DNA from: DASVTR01 sp033855775
GTDB lineage: Bacteria; Acidobacteriota; Blastocatellia; Pyrinomonadales; Pyrinomonadaceae
DNA length: 55,510 nucleotides
Direction: 5' to 3'
NCBI GenBank assembly: GCA_033855775.1
Contig: JAWVFT010000032.1
Coordinates: forward strand, 1-55,510
How positions within the stretch are numbered: position 1 is the stretch's first letter; every line of letters starts with the position of its first letter. A model generated the notes under the pieces. It did no database searches. It had not been told where the DNA came from and worked only from the letters and a program-made list of their open reading frames with translations. Shown piece by piece: positions 53,647 through 55,510 of this stretch. The translations under genes were made by a program, and so were the position numbers.

Positions 53647-54501
53647 ATGACGAATAAAGCTGAGAGCAAGAATGAGTTTACGCTAAACGGCGCGGGCCTC
53701 GGATACCACAGCGCACAGACGGCGCCTGCCGCCCCTCTTCCGCGAGCGGAAAGGGCATCCGGCCTGAGCCGCGCGCGCACATTTATTAAGCCGGTTCCAT
53801 TCAACGGACTACTCTCGAACAAGCTGCTGACGGCCCTGCCCGGCGATGATTTCGCGCGCCTTCTTCCGCACCTCGAACCTGTCTCCTTCGCTTGCGGCGA
53901 AGACCTCTACGGGTTCGAAGAAAGCATTCGTGACGTTTACTTTCCTGAGAGCCTCGTCATCTCTCATCTACATATCCTGGAGGATGGCAGCACGACTGAA
54001 GCCGCCTTAATCGGCAGGGAAGGCATGACCGGACTCTCCGCCATCTTCGCCGCTCCGCCGCCGACACATTGGACGCAGGCCATCATCACCGGCACGGCCC
54101 TCAGAATGAACGCGGAGGTTCTCAGGCAGGAGTTCGCGCGCGGCCAGGCCATGCAACGCCTCCTCCTCTCTTACGCGGGCGCGCGCATCGCGCATCTCTC
54201 CCAACGCGCCGTCTGCAATGGCCGCCATACTGTAGTTGAACGTCTATGCAGTTGGCTGCTGCTGCTTCATGATCGCGTCGGAGACAATCGGTTGCCGCTC
54301 ACGCAAGAGCAAATCTCTCGTCATCTGGGCACGCGCCGCGCAGGCATCACCTGCGCCGCCAACACTCTTCGAGACAGGCAGATTATCAACTATAGTCGCG
54401 GCCAGATTCGTATCCTTGACCGCCGGGGGCTGGAACTGGCCGCCTGTGAATGTTACCGCGCGCTCAACCAGCAAAATCTCACAACGGCGCACCGTCATTG
54501 A
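53647..54501 (+). CDS. Crp/Fnr-family transcriptional regulator
   Basis: A 284-residue regulator. The first 50 residues are polar and probably disordered. A cyclic-nucleotide-binding-like domain follows (LLPHLEPVSFACGEDLYGFE, then EDGSTTEAALIGREGMTGLS), and then a winged helix (LPLTQEQISRHLGTRRAGIT, then RGQIRILDRRGLELAA). The Fe-S cysteine pattern of Fnr is absent, and the Arg/Ser phosphate-binding cassette of Crp is not clear, so the ligand is unknown. GGAGACGATAG precedes the ATG. It follows the PYP-like gene by about 60 bases. Confidence 0.88.
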   Translation: MTNKAESKNEFTLNGAGLGYHSAQTAPAAPLPRAERASGLSRARTFIKPVPFNGLLSNKLLTALPGDDFARLLPHLEPVSFACGEDLYGFEESIRDVYFPESLVISHLHILEDGSTTEAALIGREGMTGLSAIFAAPPPTHWTQAIITGTALRMNAEVLRQEFARGQAMQRLLLSYAGARIAHLSQRAVCNGRHTVVERLCSWLLLLHDRVGDNRLPLTQEQISRHLGTRRAGITCAANTLRDRQIINYSRGQIRILDRRGLELAACECYRALNQQNLTTAHRH

Positions 54502-54508
54502 GATAGTC

Positions 54509-54764
54509 ATGCCCTCTGCGCATCTCAACCGCGGCCACTCCATAATCCTTGACCGTAAAAGCCCTGTCGCGTTCGCCTGCGAGCGCTGCCCGTCGCTTGA
54601 AGAAACAGTCGCTTGAAGAAGCATTCGATAACTTCCTGCTCTGGCCATTCGAAGCCATTCCAAAGCCGGGTCGCTCCCGGCTAACAAGACTCGTACTATA
54701 CCGTACTAACCTCCGTTTCTTTATCTGCTACAATTTTCCCCCTGCGGCATCATATGCGGCTTAG
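54509..54764 (+). pseudogene. Small gene frameshifted by a 16-bp tandem duplication
   Basis: From ATG at 54509 the frame reads MPSAHLNRGHSIILDRKSPV, then AFACERCPSLEETVA and a stop at 54616. GTCGCTTGAAGAA occurs twice, at 54592-54604 and 54608-54620, so 16 bases are duplicated. Removing one copy joins the front to another frame that continues SLEEAFDNFLLWPFEAIPKP. This suggests a small gene broken by replication slippage, seven bases after the Crp-type gene. The family is unknown, and the true end is unclear. Confidence 0.4.
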
Positions 54765-54832
54765 AAATTTTTCATGCGGACACTCTTTTTCGTTGCCGGA
54801 CATCAAGTGTATTAAAGCTTCATAGGTAGAAC

Positions 54833-55195
54833 ATGATGAATGAGGCGAGCGGCATTTGCGCGACAGTCCTTGTGGTCGAGGACATTGATTGGATTCGAGC
54901 CGGGATGAAGAGGTCTTTGGGAGTTTATAACTATCAGGTTATAGAAGCATCCGATGATGAAGAGGCCATCGAGATTGCTTCCCGCACATGCCCTGACCTG
55001 GTTCTGACGGAAGAACAACTGCCCGCCTTCGATGCCCTTACACACCGCCTGCGCGAACACCCGCTGCTCTGTCACGTGCCCGTCGTAATCATCAATCCCG
55101 ACGCCGAAGAAGGCATTCACTACGGCGACATCAACGTGCTGCCCGACTATGGCCGGATAGAACACCTGCTCGCTGCCCTTCGAAGCCAACCATAG
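54833..55195 (+). CDS. Degenerate receiver-domain protein (pseudo-receiver)
   Basis: A 120-residue protein with the receiver fold: VLVVEDIDWIRAGMKRSLGV as the opening with its acidic pair, and ASDDEEAIEIASRTCPDLVL before the active site. Where a receiver has the phospho-acceptor Asp, this one has Glu (LVLTEEQLP). The conserved Lys near the end is replaced within INVLPDYGRI. It therefore probably cannot be phosphorylated in the normal way, and may act constitutively or as a binding module. The first two codons are both Met. Confidence 0.8.
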   Translation: MMNEASGICATVLVVEDIDWIRAGMKRSLGVYNYQVIEASDDEEAIEIASRTCPDLVLTEEQLPAFDALTHRLREHPLLCHVPVVIINPDAEEGIHYGDINVLPDYGRIEHLLAALRSQP

Positions 55196-55383
55196 CTCCC
55201 AACGCGACTCGTCCGCATCCGCACGATTATTTCATTCAGCAGAACAAGCTCGGAGTCCGATAACAAAAGCTACGCACTATTCTTTGCGTGGAAAACCAAA
55301 GCGAACTCAAGATAATGTGCTTCAAGCAGGTAGCTATATCTACATCATGCGCTTGACGGTTACTTTTTCCTTACGTTCATTAT

Positions 55384-55407
55384 GGTTCATCCGCAGATTT
55401 GGTGCAA
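55384..55407 (-). repeat. 24-bp terminal inverted repeat, right copy
   Basis: This is the exact reverse complement of 98-121, beginning GGTTCATCCGC and ending TTTGGTGCAA. It lies about 30 bases before a transposase start, as a left IS end should. The 188 bases between the last signalling gene and this repeat hold nothing recognisable. Confidence 0.85.
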
Positions 55408-55438
55408 AGATTAAGTGCTTGTCGCTATAACAAGCGGC

Positions 55439-55510
55439 ATGGACATCACGACCTTGATTGTTGATCCAGCCGCCATCAACATCCGTCATTTCATCTCCAA
55501 CCCACATTCC
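55439..55510 (+). CDS. ISL3-family transposase, N-terminal fragment cut by the window edge
   Basis: ATG at 55439 opens a frame of 24 residues, MDITTLIVDPAAINIRHFIS and then NPHS, continuous to the last base. ISL3-type transposases commonly begin with a short segment of the form (LL)xxPxxLxLxxI before a zinc-finger-like CPxC, and this fits loosely. AAGCGGC lies just before the start. The call depends on the adjacent terminal repeat. Confidence 0.55.
   Translation, partial: MDITTLIVDPAAINIRHFISNPHS

Larger units (their letters stand above)
55384..55510 (+). mobile_element. Left end of an ISL3-type insertion sequence (partial)
   Basis: The terminal inverted repeat at 55384-55407 is followed by a short leader and the start of a transposase frame that runs off the window. 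It is oriented the same way as the copy at the left edge, so the two copies are direct repeats around the 55-kb segment. Confidence 0.75.

Overview
The window is GC-rich, densely coding bacterial DNA, most probably from the Acidobacteriota (a Blastocatellia-like lineage). This is inferred from gene content only: a 1235-residue Oar-type TonB-dependent receptor with an N-terminal carboxypeptidase-regulatory-like domain, a PEP-CTERM protein, many secreted glycoside hydrolases, and a CheB-CheR-PAS-histidine kinase fusion. No rRNA or tRNA was seen. Both edges lie inside copies of what looks like the same ISL3-type insertion sequence: a perfect 24-bp inverted repeat sits at 98-121 and 55384-55407, with a transposase C-terminus outside it on the left and a transposase N-terminus outside it on the right. 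The 55 kb between them is therefore IS-flanked, or the ends are assembly breaks in a repeat.

Left part (0.1-11.7 kb): a PEP-CTERM protein; a metY-metX methionine operon preceded by a SAM-II-type riboswitch and a terminator hairpin; phosphoglucomutase; KduI; a DUF486 membrane protein; a repeat-rich intergenic stretch; a secreted M23 peptidase; a secreted CocE/NonD hydrolase; and three small genes, one HicB-like.

Decayed and accessory part (11.7-18.2 kb): remnants of a membrane protein, an alpha/beta hydrolase and a YVTN beta-propeller. A TetR regulator has a clear palindromic operator. A two-gene module encodes an ExeA/TniB-like AAA+ ATPase and a DnaD-like protein whose own gene carries clusters of an 8-bp repeat next to an AT-rich tract, resembling an origin embedded in a replication gene. 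An MFS exporter follows.

Glycan part (18.2-46.6 kb): a minus-strand operon for a glycosyltransferase, UDP-galactopyranose mutase and a GH1-RmlD fusion, then a GH2 enzyme and a GH43 enzyme, then a long plus-strand run. That run holds the TonB receptor, a TPR protein, a concanavalin-like lectin-fold protein, GH43, galT, galK, a LacI regulator, another GH43, a complete galactofuranose-type (YtfQ/YtfR/YtfT/YjfF-like) ABC importer, a PhyH-family dioxygenase and a DUF4380 protein. The set reads as uptake and breakdown of an arabinose/galactose(furanose)-containing polymer feeding the Leloir pathway, probably under the LacI regulator: two LacI-like operator cores lie just downstream of a promoter ahead of the receptor.

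Signalling part (46.6-55.2 kb): a stand-alone CheB facing a 1249-residue CheB-CheR-PAS-PAS-kinase fusion that is translationally coupled to a NarL-type regulator; then a CheY-like receiver, a photoactive-yellow-protein-like domain protein lacking the chromophore cysteine, a Crp/Fnr regulator, a frameshifted small gene and a degenerate receiver lacking its phospho-acceptor Asp. No other chemotaxis genes are present, so this set probably controls gene expression rather than motility.
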